The notes beneath the pieces were generated by a model. That model made no database searches. It saw only the letters and a program-made list of their open reading frames with translations, and was not told the origin of the DNA. A DNA stretch of 64,000 bases from Chryseobacterium gregarium DSM 19109 (GTDB lineage Bacteria; Bacteroidota; Bacteroidia; Flavobacteriales; Weeksellaceae): positions 1-64,000 of the forward strand of contig NZ_AUMU01000016.1 of assembly GCF_000430845.1 (NCBI RefSeq). The letters are read 5' to 3'. The position numbers and the translations under genes are program-made. Below are positions 46,815 to 56,302 of the stretch, in pieces (the first letter of the stretch is position 1; every line of letters begins with the position of its first letter).

Positions 46815-48353
46815 TTAAGGATTCTGATCATATCCGGCTACCTGGATCTGGGATAAAGGGACCTGGTATAAATAATCATTTGTGGTAATCGTATAATTAT
46901 AGTTGAGCTGTGCAGCAGCCTGATTGATCACCGCTGCTGCTGTGTTCCAGCGAACCAGATCGTGCCAGTAAATCCCCTCGCCGGCAAATTCCACCCTTCT
47001 TTCTTTCCGGAGTGCCGTGGTAAAGTCAGAAGCTGATATTGACGCAGAAACCGGAGTGAGCCCCGCTCTCTGGCGGATTCTGTTTAAATAAGGAACCGCC
47101 GCGCTGGTATTTCCCTGGTTATTTAAAATCTCAGCATACATTAAAAGAACATCGGCATACCGTATAACCGGGAAGTTGATCGGCCAGTCATACCGGTTGG
47201 TCAGCACCATGCCTTTTTCACGGAATTTCACGAAGAAATTGGCATTGTCCGGTTGCCCGTTCTGTGCTATAAAGCTGGTTTTGATGGTTAAAGGAAGCCT
47301 TAAATCTCCGGGTTCATAAGTGTTAATCAGCGACTGGGAAACCCCCAATTCAGCAGAACTGAATAAGCTGCCCTGCGCGTTATAGTAGGGATCGGCTGTC
47401 CCGAAATTAGGCGAAACATAACTCGGAAGATAAGAGCCCTGTGACAAGCCTCCGCTGATGTGCTGAATTTCGAAAATATGGTATTTGTTGTCGTTGGCAC
47501 TTTTAAATAAATCGGCATAATTCGGGGCAAAGGTAACAAACTGGCCTTCTCCCTGGATAACCGCGAATAAATGGTCTTTTGCTTTTTCTGCATAGGTACC
47601 GTTATTGAGCGGATAACCGGATCCGGTAAGGTAAATCCTGCCCAACATGGCATGGGCCGCAGATTTGGTTATCCTTCCCTTATTTGCCGCATCATACACA
47701 TTCTTTAAACCGGCTACGGAAGATTCAATTTCTGACGTAATGAAATTGTAGAGCATCGCCAGATCGGTTCTGGGTACTTTAGCGGCTTCTTCAGGGCTCA
47801 GGGGCTGAGTTATTAAAGGGGCTTTCCCGAAACTCCGCATCAGCTCAAAATAAGCATACGCTCTCAGAAAACGGGCTTCGGAACGGTATTGTTCCCTGGT
47901 TGCAGGATCTGCAAAAGGCACCGCATCGATCCTGGACAGAAGCATGTTGGCATAAGAAATCTGCTGGTAGCCATCTTCCCAGAGAATTTCCATCTCTTCA
48001 GTAGATGACGTATCCTGAAAACGGTTGATGGCGTAATAATCCCTGTTCCCGTTCTGTGAAATGGCATTGAAATTATTGGAACGGACTTCTGATGCCAGTA
48101 AATAAAAGTTAACGTCAAAACCTCCTCTTGAAGAAGCATTGATCATGGCAGAATAAACGCCTGAAAGGGCCTGGCTGATCTGAAGTTCAGTGGTGTAAAA
48201 AGAGTTCTGTGTAATATTATTTTCCGGTTCCAGCAACAGATCATCTTTACAGCTCACCGTTCCCAGTGTTAATGCTCCGAAAATCAGGACCTTGCCTAAA
48301 GTTTTGATATTCAGTTTCAGAGAGGAGGTATTTTTTTTATACGTAATTTTCAT
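46815..48353 (-). CDS. SusD/RagB-family lipoprotein
   Basis: A 512-residue outer-membrane lipoprotein; the signal ends with the lipobox GTVSC (Cys35). The SusD fold is seen in the N-terminal TPR-like part (NNITQNSFYTTELQISQALS, ARFLRAYAYFELMRSFG) and the C-terminal MYAEILNNQGNTSAAVPYLN and LRKERRVEFAGEGIYWHDL. SusD proteins capture a glycan or peptide and cap the SusC channel. It lies 10 bases after the SusC gene. No glycosidase or sulfatase gene is adjacent, so the nutrient is unknown. Confidence 0.93.
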   Translation of the reverse strand: MKITYKKNTSSLKLNIKTLGKVLIFGALTLGTVSCKDDLLLEPENNITQNSFYTTELQISQALSGVYSAMINASSRGGFDVNFYLLASEVRSNNFNAISQNGNRDYYAINRFQDTSSTEEMEILWEDGYQQISYANMLLSRIDAVPFADPATREQYRSEARFLRAYAYFELMRSFGKAPLITQPLSPEEAAKVPRTDLAMLYNFITSEIESSVAGLKNVYDAANKGRITKSAAHAMLGRIYLTGSGYPLNNGTYAEKAKDHLFAVIQGEGQFVTFAPNYADLFKSANDNKYHIFEIQHISGGLSQGSYLPSYVSPNFGTADPYYNAQGSLFSSAELGVSQSLINTYEPGDLRLPLTIKTSFIAQNGQPDNANFFVKFREKGMVLTNRYDWPINFPVIRYADVLLMYAEILNNQGNTSAAVPYLNRIRQRAGLTPVSASISASDFTTALRKERRVEFAGEGIYWHDLVRWNTAAAVINQAAAQLNYNYTITTNDYLYQVPLSQIQVAGYDQNP

Positions 48354-48363
48354 TTTTTTAAGT

Positions 48364-51282
48364 TTAGAAGTTAAAGTTTAAGCCCATCATATACACCTTT
48401 GCATTAGGGTATGCCCCGTAATCGGTGCCGTCGGATTGTACGGATTCAGGGTTGTAGCCGCCATAATAATGATCTTTCCTCCAGACATTTTCCAGGCTGA
48501 CATACACCCTCAGATTGGAAATTTTTAATTTACTCACCAGTTCCTGTTCAAAATTATATCCCAGGGTCACATTTTTCAGCTGAATGTAAGTGGCATCATA
48601 CAGCCATCTTGTATCCAGGAGGCTTCCTGTTGTGCCGTCCAATCTCGGTGTTTTCCCGTCCCCCGGATTATCATCGGAACGCCAGCGGTTGGCCCAGTTC
48701 CCCATTACATTGGTTGTGGTTCCCATTCCGGTGCGGTCAATGGCGCGTCCGAGCAAAGCATAGCTGTATCCGCCTTTCTGCCCCTGGAAAAATACCGAAA
48801 GGTCAAATCCTTTATAAGAAAATGTGTTGGTGAAGCCCCAGTAGTAATCAGGAGTAGGGCTTCCGATAATATGACGGTCATTTTCATTGATAACACCGTC
48901 ACCGTTTACATCCCTATATTTAACGTCTCCCGCTAGAGCACCCTTGGTTTTTGCCACCCCCGTATTGTTAATATCTGCCGTAGACAAAACCCCTATGGCT
49001 TCATACAAATAAAATGAATTGAGCTCTTCACCCACTTTAATAATGTTCGTACTGCTGCTGAAACCTGTATAGATCGGTGCATTGTCACTTCCCAGCTGCA
49101 GAACTTTATTATTGTTGAATGCAATATTCGCTGAGGTATTCCATTTGAATGCTCCCGTTAAGTTTTTGGTACTGAGATCGAATTCCAAACCTTTATTCTG
49201 CACTGAGCCTACATTTTTCCACATGATATTGTAACCTGTTGCGTAAGGAATGGGCTGCTGCAGAAGAAGGCCATTGGTTTTTTTGATGTAATAATCTGCC
49301 GTAAAATCTATTCTGTTGAACAGTCCCAGTTCAAAACCAAAATCGGAGGACTGTGTTTTTTCCCACGTTAAATAAGGGTTGGGGATCGTATTGGGCACCA
49401 AACCGTTTGATAAACCTCCGCCAAATGAATAGTTTCCGCCGGCCAGTGTGCCAAAAGCCCGGTAATCCCCGATGTTATCGTTTCCGTTTTCTCCCCAGCT
49501 GTATCTTAGTTTTAAGTTGCTTAACCAGGTTTTATTTTTTAAAAATTCTTCCTCATCCACTTTCCATGCACTTCCAAATGCTGCGAAAGTTCCGTAAAGA
49601 TTATTCCATCCGAATCGGGAAGAACCGTCTCTGCGGATACTGGCAAATAACATATATTTCTTCTGGTAGTCATAGTTTACACGCCCAAATAATGAGATCA
49701 GCATCCGTTCTGAAGCTGTATATTCTGAATTTAATACCGATGCAGACTGTGTGAAATTGAATGTTTTCAGGTCATCATTGGCAAAACCTTTGTTACGGTT
49801 GTATTGCGAAGCCGTTCTGTAATTTTCTGCACTGTAACCTGCAAGTGCGGCAATGCTGTGACTTCCGAAAGTCTTTTTGTAATTTAATAAAGCTTCGCCT
49901 AAATACCGGTTATAATTAACGGTTCTTCGGCTCGCAGTACTTACCTGCCCCGGAATATTGGTAACCAGATTGAAGGTTGGTATGTAGCCGGTATTGATGT
50001 TGAAATTATGAGTAGCCCCTCCCGAAATTTTAAAATTTAATCCCGGTAAAATATCGTAAGACATGTACATACTGGACAACAACCTGAACTCATTGGTATC
50101 ATTCGTCGTGTTTTCCAAAGTTCCGATCGGGCTTACCGTAGAACCCGCCCATCGGTATCTTATATTTTTCCAGAAATTGGTATAAAGACCGGCTGATAAT
50201 TCTGCTACCGGAACCATGGAAAGCATTTTGTGCGCTTCGTTGTCTTTCCCGTCTACTGCAGCACCATAACTTTGGGAATAACTCGGGCGCAAGGTAATTC
50301 CGGCTTTCCATTTATCGGAAATATTCACATCAACAACCGCACTTAAGTTAAATCTGTTAAACCCGGTATTAAGCGCCATGCCTTCCTGGTCAAAATACGC
50401 CGCCGAAATTGCATATTTTACATTCTGGCTGCCGCCTCTTACCGATAACTGGTAATTCTGAATAGCGGCCGGCCTGTAAAATGCATCCTGCCAGTCAATA
50501 TTGGCAACCTGGCTGGTTCCCCATCTTGGATCGACCATATAGGTGATATTGGCAAGGTTATAATCGGTTGTGTTGGCCAGGTTAAAATAATTTGCCCGCA
50601 CCGCATAGCTGTCAGAAGCTGAATGGCCCGGAGATAACGCCACCCAACTTTTATTAATTGACTCGGTAGCATAATCAATCCATTCCGCGCTGTTCATAAT
50701 ATCCAGTTTTTTCTCGATGGTCTGAACACCGTAGTACTGGGAAAATGAAAATGACGGTTTTCCTGAAATCCCTTTTTTGGTCGTTACAATAATGATCCCA
50801 TTGGAACCTCTTGATCCGTACATGGCCGTTGACGCGGCATCTTTGAGTACTTCAATCGATTGCACATCGTCCGGGGAAATATTGGCCATATCATCCACCA
50901 CCATTCCGTCCACTACGTAAAGAGGGGAGTTGCCTGCCGATATAGACGCTGAGCCACGCACCCTGATCTCCAGCGGCTCTCCCGGTTTTCCTGAAGTAGC
51001 CCGGGTTTTCACCCCCGCAATCTGGCCGGTTAATGCCTGGTCGACCCTTGCGATGGGACGGTCTTTAAAGCTTGCTGCATTCACTTTTCCGACAGAACCG
51101 GTAACCTCTCCTTTTTTCTGTGTGCCGTAAGCGATAACGACCACTTCTTCAATGTCCGTTGTTTTGTTGTTGGGATTTTGTTGTACTGTATCCTTGACTG
51201 TACGGGGCGGTTTTTTTTCCTGTGCGGAGACAAAACCTGTGGCAGCCATTAAGAGACCGAGCATAAATATAGATTTCTTCAT
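48364..51282 (-). CDS. SusC/RagA TonB-linked outer-membrane transporter
   Basis: A 972-residue TonB-dependent transporter: signal peptide (about 1-20, ending FVSAQE), a short linker, the TonB-box-like EEVVVIAYGTQKK, the plug with IRVRGSASISAGNSPLYVVD and VLKDAASTAMYGSRGSNGII (the SusC signature), and a 22-strand barrel ending MMGLNFNF. The usual carboxypeptidase-like N-terminal extension is missing, so no FecR/anti-sigma signalling is expected. It forms a two-gene operon with SusD. Confidence 0.93.
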   Translation of the reverse strand: MKKSIFMLGLLMAATGFVSAQEKKPPRTVKDTVQQNPNNKTTDIEEVVVIAYGTQKKGEVTGSVGKVNAASFKDRPIARVDQALTGQIAGVKTRATSGKPGEPLEIRVRGSASISAGNSPLYVVDGMVVDDMANISPDDVQSIEVLKDAASTAMYGSRGSNGIIIVTTKKGISGKPSFSFSQYYGVQTIEKKLDIMNSAEWIDYATESINKSWVALSPGHSASDSYAVRANYFNLANTTDYNLANITYMVDPRWGTSQVANIDWQDAFYRPAAIQNYQLSVRGGSQNVKYAISAAYFDQEGMALNTGFNRFNLSAVVDVNISDKWKAGITLRPSYSQSYGAAVDGKDNEAHKMLSMVPVAELSAGLYTNFWKNIRYRWAGSTVSPIGTLENTTNDTNEFRLLSSMYMSYDILPGLNFKISGGATHNFNINTGYIPTFNLVTNIPGQVSTASRRTVNYNRYLGEALLNYKKTFGSHSIAALAGYSAENYRTASQYNRNKGFANDDLKTFNFTQSASVLNSEYTASERMLISLFGRVNYDYQKKYMLFASIRRDGSSRFGWNNLYGTFAAFGSAWKVDEEEFLKNKTWLSNLKLRYSWGENGNDNIGDYRAFGTLAGGNYSFGGGLSNGLVPNTIPNPYLTWEKTQSSDFGFELGLFNRIDFTADYYIKKTNGLLLQQPIPYATGYNIMWKNVGSVQNKGLEFDLSTKNLTGAFKWNTSANIAFNNNKVLQLGSDNAPIYTGFSSSTNIIKVGEELNSFYLYEAIGVLSTADINNTGVAKTKGALAGDVKYRDVNGDGVINENDRHIIGSPTPDYYWGFTNTFSYKGFDLSVFFQGQKGGYSYALLGRAIDRTGMGTTTNVMGNWANRWRSDDNPGDGKTPRLDGTTGSLLDTRWLYDATYIQLKNVTLGYNFEQELVSKLKISNLRVYVSLENVWRKDHYYGGYNPESVQSDGTDYGAYPNAKVYMMGLNFNF

Positions 51283-51910
51283 TCTTTGATGGTTATTATA
51301 AAAGATTACTGATATGATTTCTGTTAATTACAAGGTGGGAAGCGTATAACCGGTACCCATATGATATTTATCATGTTTTTATTTTCCTAAAAGTATGCTT
51401 ATCCTGAATCTCTGCTATCCTGCAGTTACCTGTTAGGATCTTTTGGGGCACAGATAGGGTCAAATAACCACTCTGACAATACCTTTTTGCGTAAAGTCTG
51501 TATTCCTGACGGTAAGGAAAACTTCCGATGCGCATGATTTTTAACAGGAAAAATTCCCGAAAAGGATCTGGCTTTTGGGACAAGGCCCGGTTTTTTATAC
51601 ATTTTGGAATCGCAGAGGTAAATGCACATAAAAATCAGCATGGTTAAAGCCATTGTCGAGAAATTGTTTTTAAAATGCCTGTAACAGGGTCTTCATCAGA
51701 CAGGAAAAATCTGCTGTAAAAAGGAAAGCTGTCCTTCAAAGAAGGTTGTTATATTAACTGATATTCAATGATATAAGATTAAATCATCTTGAAAGAAATC
51801 TAAAGTTTATTTCTGCCTGTTAAATTAGTTTTTATGTAAGCGTTACCAAAAATCCATGCACAATAAAAGTATCCTTATCTTTGGGATGAGTAAAACCATT
51901 CAATACACTG
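51283..51910. other. Divergent regulatory gap SusC / Crp-Fnr
   Basis: About 630 bases between the divergent SusC and Crp/Fnr genes. Two overlapping minus-strand frames (51371-51653) show no protein-like features. The likely contents are the SusC promoter (not located) and the Crp/Fnr promoter at 51876-51883. Confidence 0.45.
51876..51883 (+). promoter_or_regulatory. Putative -7 box of Crp/Fnr gene
   Basis: TATCTTTG fits TAnnTTTG exactly, 27 bases before the start codon. No TTTG lies 20 bases upstream, so the -33 element is weak or absent. Confidence 0.4.
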
Positions 51911-52480
51911 ATGAATTTTGAACTGAGAAAACATTTTGAAGAAATCATACCTCTCACGGATGAAGAGTTTGGATATCTTGATTCTTTTTTTAAAACCAGA
52001 AAGCTTAAGAAACATCAATACCTGATCCAGGAAAACGAGTCGGTGACCCACCTTTTCTTCGTTGTCAAAGGACTGTTAAAAGCCTCATTGACCGATAAAG
52101 AAGGTAAAGAGCACATCATACAGTTTGCGGTTGAAAACTGGTGGATTTCAGATTTCCAGGCCTTTTACAATAATGTACCGTCCGTGACTAATATCCACTG
52201 CCTTGAAGAGGTGGAAGTATGCGGCATTTCAAAAGAGAATTTAGAAAAGATGTGTTCGGAAAATCATAAAATTGAACATTTTTTCAGAATCAAAAACAGT
52301 TTCGGCTATGTTGCTTTACAGCAAAGGATCCTGTCTCTGCTTACCACCAATGCAAAAGAACGGTTCGAGCAGTTTTCCAGCCAGTACCCGCAGCTTCTCC
52401 AAAGGATCCCTAAAACCATAATTGCCTCTTATTTAGGCGTTTCAAGAGAAACCCTGAGCAGGATACAGAGAAAAGTGTGA
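51911..52480 (+). CDS. Crp/Fnr-family transcriptional regulator
   Basis: A 189-residue regulator with a cyclic-nucleotide-binding fold (about 15-125: LKKHQYLIQENESVTHLFFV, VKGLLKASLTDKEGKEHIIQ) and a C-terminal winged helix with RIPKTIIASYLGVSRETLSR. It lacks the Cys cluster of Fnr, so an oxygen-sensing iron-sulfur centre is unlikely. It may control the DJ-1-like gene 91 bases downstream or the divergent SusC operon; the effector is unknown. Confidence 0.9.
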   Translation: MNFELRKHFEEIIPLTDEEFGYLDSFFKTRKLKKHQYLIQENESVTHLFFVVKGLLKASLTDKEGKEHIIQFAVENWWISDFQAFYNNVPSVTNIHCLEEVEVCGISKENLEKMCSENHKIEHFFRIKNSFGYVALQQRILSLLTTNAKERFEQFSSQYPQLLQRIPKTIIASYLGVSRETLSRIQRKV

Positions 52481-52571
52481 TGCAGGTCACAGTAAAATAG
52501 TGACGCAGGTCCTGTTTTTAACCGTTTAATAGGTTCAACTTTGTTATATTAATTTAAATACCCATATCAAA

Positions 52572-53249
52572 ATGAACAAAAAGGTTTTATTCGTGCTTAC
52601 GAGCCACGATGAATTAGGAAACACAGGGATGAAAACCGGATTCTGGACGGAAGAACTGGCAGCTCCATACTATCAGTTATCGGATAACGGAGTTGAAATT
52701 ACCCTCGCATCACCGAAAGGAGGGCTTCCGCCGATCGATCCAAAAAGTGAAGATCCGGATGCTCAGACGGACGCCACGCGCAGAATGGACCATGATCCTG
52801 TTTTACAGGAGAAACTTAAAAATACCCATCCTTTATCAGAGGTCAGAAGCGGGGATTTCGATGCGGTATTTTATCCTGGCGGGCACGGGCCTCTTTGGGA
52901 CCTGGCTGAAGATGGGGTTTCCCGGCAGCTGATTGTTGATTTTTATACCTCCGGAAAGCCTGTGGCATTTGTATGTCATGCGCCGGGCGTTTTGAAAGAT
53001 GTTAAAATTGACGGTGAATACCTGGTAAAAGGTAAAAATGTGACCGGCTTTACCAATACGGAAGAAGATGCCGTAAAGCTGACCGATATTGTTCCTTTTC
53101 TGGTTGAAGATATGCTGAAAGCGAATGGCGGAACCTATAGTAAAATAGAAGACTGGAGCCCCTATGCCGTGGTGGACGGAAGGCTGATCACCGGACAAAA
53201 CCCTGCGTCATCTGAAAAAGTGGCTGAAGAGTTATTGAAAATGATCTGA
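52572..53249 (+). CDS. DJ-1/PfpI (Hsp31-like) class I amidotransferase fold
   Basis: A 225-residue protein of the type 1 glutamine amidotransferase-like superfamily. The nucleophile elbow is AFVCHAPGVL with Cys135-His136, and Glu27 (GFWTEE) stands where the Hsp31 acidic residue is expected. TLASPKGGLPPIDPKS and FYPGGHGPLWDL are family marks. Hsp31-type proteins act as methylglyoxal-handling enzymes or chaperones under stress. It lies 91 bases behind a Crp/Fnr gene, suggesting common regulation, and ends at a strong terminator. Confidence 0.9.
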   Translation: MNKKVLFVLTSHDELGNTGMKTGFWTEELAAPYYQLSDNGVEITLASPKGGLPPIDPKSEDPDAQTDATRRMDHDPVLQEKLKNTHPLSEVRSGDFDAVFYPGGHGPLWDLAEDGVSRQLIVDFYTSGKPVAFVCHAPGVLKDVKIDGEYLVKGKNVTGFTNTEEDAVKLTDIVPFLVEDMLKANGGTYSKIEDWSPYAVVDGRLITGQNPASSEKVAEELLKMI

Positions 53250-53270
53250 GGTCAATTTTGACCTTATACA

Positions 53271-53309
53271 ACTTCCCGGAAGCTTTCAGCTTCCGGGAAG
53301 TTTAATTTT
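53271..53309 (+). terminator. Rho-independent terminator
   Basis: CTTCCCGGAAGCT and AGCTTCCGGGAAG form a perfect 13-bp stem around TTC, followed by TTTAATTTT. Confidence 0.88.
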
Positions 53310-53436
53310 CAGCCTCAGTCCGCGGTAAGAAAAGATATGGAACTGTTTTTAATGTATTGCAAAAGCTGACAAAGTCCGTTTCCGAACTGAATTGATGTAT
53401 AAACACATACATCTTCCGACAGGAATTCATTTGTAT

Positions 53437-54444
53437 TTAAAGGGTATCAATATATTCCTGATAGCCGCTGCCGGCCAACACTTCTTTCGCCGTTAAAGTA
53501 TAGAGGTCTTTCCAGGAATGGCTTCCGTGTTTCTCTACGTATTTTGAGATAATCCTGAAACCCAACCAGTAGTTCAGGGTTTTCGGGGCATCGGGGAAAA
53601 GTTTAAGCCGGTCATTTCTGAGCAGTGGATTGTTTCCTGAAGAATCCGTAAAGAAAGGTTTTACCTTGTTGAAGATTTCTTTCTCATGGCGGAGGTACCA
53701 TTCCCATTGTTCCCTGGTCATGTTCTCAACAGCCTCATGCTGTGAAATTTTTTTATCGAAAAAAAGGTAGGTAAAATAGCACGCAAATCCCTCGTCGATG
53801 GTCTGGCTCAGCGCCGTATTTCTGTCAGGGTCGCTGTTCCGGAATTTTTCATACACCAAATGGTTCAGCTCATGGGGCAATCCCTTATTTAACGTGTAGC
53901 TGATATCAATTTCCGGGTTGTTCAATTCCAGGGCAAACTGCTCCGCGTTACATCCTCCGAACCCGATTCCCGTAATGGGTGTAAAAAGCAGGCTTATTTT
54001 TGCCTTGGGCTGGTAGGGGACAAGCCTGCTGAATTTCCTCAGGTTATTCCTGATTAATCTGTTAAGGTTAATATCCGTAATGATTTTTGCCCGTTTAACA
54101 AGCTCCTGCCTGTGATCATCCAGTAATGTTTTATTCCATTTGACCATTCCTGCCGGGTTATTGAATTTCTTTCCGTTCTCATCACCGAAAATTACGCCAT
54201 AGCAGCTGTCCCATAATTTTTGCTGGGGGCGGTAGACTTTCCTGCTTATCATGGCAGAATCAAATCCTGTATTCTTATGAGCCAGTATCTGATGCTTGAA
54301 AAGATTCACAATAGTAATATTCTCAATCTGGATACTGTCGGAGATGTTCTCAATTTTTCCGTAATCAAAATCTTCTTTTACAGGTGCTGCGACAGCGCAG
54401 GAAATAACCGTTAAGATGACCGCCGTTAAAATAATTTTTTTCAT
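53437..54444 (-). CDS. Zincin-like lipoprotein (DUF2268-like)
   Basis: A 335-residue lipoprotein: the start at 54444 gives the signal MKKIILTAVILTVISC with Cys16; an ATG ten codons earlier would spoil it. The catalytic motif is LPHELNHLVYEKF (HELNH at 191-195), with Glu in TIDEGFACYFTYLF a likely third zinc ligand, as in predicted DUF2268-type Zn-dependent proteases. It would act in the periplasm or at the outer membrane. It stands alone. Confidence 0.75.
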   Translation of the reverse strand: MKKIILTAVILTVISCAVAAPVKEDFDYGKIENISDSIQIENITIVNLFKHQILAHKNTGFDSAMISRKVYRPQQKLWDSCYGVIFGDENGKKFNNPAGMVKWNKTLLDDHRQELVKRAKIITDINLNRLIRNNLRKFSRLVPYQPKAKISLLFTPITGIGFGGCNAEQFALELNNPEIDISYTLNKGLPHELNHLVYEKFRNSDPDRNTALSQTIDEGFACYFTYLFFDKKISQHEAVENMTREQWEWYLRHEKEIFNKVKPFFTDSSGNNPLLRNDRLKLFPDAPKTLNYWLGFRIISKYVEKHGSHSWKDLYTLTAKEVLAGSGYQEYIDTL

Positions 54445-54676
54445 GGAATTTTTTTTGGTTCTGATAATAAGCAATGAAAAGACTGCTGATCCAATGAAGA
54501 GACACTTAACGGAAAGGTTTTATTACATCAGGTTCTGTATTTAAATAATTTTTTGCAGCCTTTATTGAAGATCCGGTTGTTAACTTCATTCAAAAAAACA
54601 GGTTCTCGCAGTATAGCAAACAAGATCAATATGATGATTCTAAATGTTTAAACTGCTGGAAATGAATCAATAGTTA

Positions 54677-55033
54677 TTATTTTTCGCAGGAAACCGATTC
54701 CTTTTTCAATTGCCTGTTTCCCCAGTGGTGCAGGTGTTTTATAAAAGGGATCAGCTCCATACCGGTCTCGCTCAGGGCGTATTCTACTTTCGGAGGGACT
54801 TCATGATATACTTTTCGGGTAACCAACCGGTCTTCTTCAAGCTCCCGCAAGGTTTGGGTCAGCATTTTAGTGGTAATATCCGGCAGGGTCCTTCTCAGCT
54901 CACCGTATCGCAGTACGTTTTTTGAATTCAGGTGCCACAGTATCCGTCCTTTATATTTTCCGCCGATGCGTTTAAAGGCATAATCTACGCCGCACTGCTG
55001 TATAGCTTCAGGATCCGTTAATTTATTTTTCAT
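54677..55033 (-). CDS. HxlR-family transcriptional regulator
   Basis: A 118-residue winged-helix regulator of the HxlR/MarR-like type. Marks are IQQCGVDYAFKRIGGKYKGR (including the conserved Cys14), ILWHLNSKNVLRYGELRR, TTKMLTQTLRELEEDRLVTR and PPKVEYALSETGMEL. The single Cys near the N-terminus is the redox or aldehyde sensor in several relatives. It is transcribed divergently from an oxidoreductase gene, and the shared gap holds a dyad and direct repeats. Confidence 0.92.
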   Translation of the reverse strand: MKNKLTDPEAIQQCGVDYAFKRIGGKYKGRILWHLNSKNVLRYGELRRTLPDITTKMLTQTLRELEEDRLVTRKVYHEVPPKVEYALSETGMELIPFIKHLHHWGNRQLKKESVSCEK

Positions 55034-55067
55034 CTTTATTGAATTTTATTGAATTGATTTCCAGCAA

Positions 55068-55138
55068 TACATACTTTTAAGTCTATAGCATACCAAACGG
55101 TACATACTTGCGGCAAATATACCATTAAATTATTTTTG
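55068..55138. promoter_or_regulatory. HxlR operator and oxidoreductase promoter
   Basis: Two direct repeats TACATACTT lie at 55068-55076 and 55101-55109, exactly 33 bases apart, flanking a dyad TACC-AAAC-GGTA (55091-55102). CTTG (55107-55110), 20 bases, then TATTTTTG (55131-55138) fit the promoter of the oxidoreductase gene. The second repeat overlaps the -33 box, so a bound HxlR dimer should block transcription. Confidence 0.6.
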
Positions 55139-55162
55139 TACTATCATTTAAAAGAGACAACA

Positions 55163-56209
55163 ATGGAACAATTAAGCAATAGAAAAAATCATTCTGAAAA
55201 CCCTAAAATAATGAAGGCGGTGCGCCAGCATGAGTTCGGGGGCCCTGAAGTCCTGAGGTATGAGGATGCCCCTGTTCCCGAATTAAATAAAGGGGAGGTG
55301 AGGGTAAGGGTTCATGCCATAGGCCTTAACCCGCCGGATTGGTACCTGCGGGAGGGCTATAAGATGCTCCCTCCGGAATGGCAGCCTAAGGTCCCTTTTC
55401 CTATTATTTTAGGGACGGATATTTCAGGGGTTATCGAGGCTGTTGCCGACGATGTTGAAGGGTTTTCTGCCGGTGATGAGGTCTATTCCATGGTCCGGTT
55501 TCCAAGCTATGGGCCCAGCCGGGCTTATGCCCAGTATGTCAATGTCCCCGTTTCGGAACTTGCCCTTAAACCGGAAAAATTAAATCATCAACAGGCAGCC
55601 GCAGCACCGATGTCGCTGCTTACCGCATGGCAGTTTCTGGTAGACGTAGGGCACAATGAGCAAAACCCGCTTCAGCCCGGTAAGCATGTACCCGTAGATC
55701 TTAACGGCAAGACGGTATTGGTTAACGGGGCGGGAGGCGGAGTCGGCCATTTTGCCGTTCAGATCGCGAAATGGAAAGGGGCAAAAGTAATCGCAGTTGC
55801 TTCCGGTAAGCAGGAGAATTTATTGTATGAGCTGGGGGCCGATGAATTCATTGATTATACCAAAGCAAATGCTGAAGAGGTGGTGAGGAATATAGATTTG
55901 GTGGTTGATGCGGTAGGAGGGCCGAAGACCGGCCGGTTTATCAAGACGCTGAAGCGGGGCGGGGCATTATTCCCGGTTTTTCCTTTAGGTTTTTCCGGTA
56001 CGGAAGAAGCGGAGAAATCAGGGGTAACCGTTTCGTCGACACAGGTGCGGTCCAGCGGCGCACAGCTTGCTATATTGGCACACCTGCTTGATAACGGTGC
56101 CATCCGGGTGGTGATTGACAGTGCTTTTCCTCTTTCAGATGCACGCAAAGCTCATGAGCGTGCCGCAGAAGGACATATACAGGGAAAGATCGTTTTGACT
56201 GTTGATTAA
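55163..56209 (+). CDS. NADP-dependent quinone oxidoreductase-like MDR enzyme
   Basis: A medium-chain dehydrogenase/reductase of about 348 residues. The catalytic domain has AVRQHEFGGPEVLRYEDAPVP and GTDISGVIEAV, and the Rossmann part NGAGGGVGHFAVQIAKWKGA binds NADP. There is no zinc-binding cysteine cluster, so it belongs to the quinone reductase (zeta-crystallin) branch. The start at 55163 is chosen because the promoter's -7 box (55131-55138) covers the earlier ATG. It is controlled by the divergent HxlR regulator. Confidence 0.9.
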   Translation: MEQLSNRKNHSENPKIMKAVRQHEFGGPEVLRYEDAPVPELNKGEVRVRVHAIGLNPPDWYLREGYKMLPPEWQPKVPFPIILGTDISGVIEAVADDVEGFSAGDEVYSMVRFPSYGPSRAYAQYVNVPVSELALKPEKLNHQQAAAAPMSLLTAWQFLVDVGHNEQNPLQPGKHVPVDLNGKTVLVNGAGGGVGHFAVQIAKWKGAKVIAVASGKQENLLYELGADEFIDYTKANAEEVVRNIDLVVDAVGGPKTGRFIKTLKRGGALFPVFPLGFSGTEEAEKSGVTVSSTQVRSSGAQLAILAHLLDNGAIRVVIDSAFPLSDARKAHERAAEGHIQGKIVLTVD

Positions 56210-56247
56210 CGCCCAGTTGAAATCAAAAATACCAATAGTAGAAAATA

Positions 56248-56275
56248 AAGGCTGCCTGATACACAGGAAGCCTTT
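56248..56275 (+). terminator. Rho-independent terminator
   Basis: AAAGGCT-CCTG and CAGG-AGCCTTT form an interrupted stem around ATACA. It ends the oxidoreductase gene and lies before the true start of the next gene. The T-run is short. Confidence 0.6.
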
Positions 56276-56302
56276 ATGGTATCATTCCATAAAAATAAAA
56301 AG

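Noticed and set aside
51371..51653. Two overlapping minus-strand open frames upstream of SusC
   Set aside because: No domain or signal features; lie in the regulatory gap.
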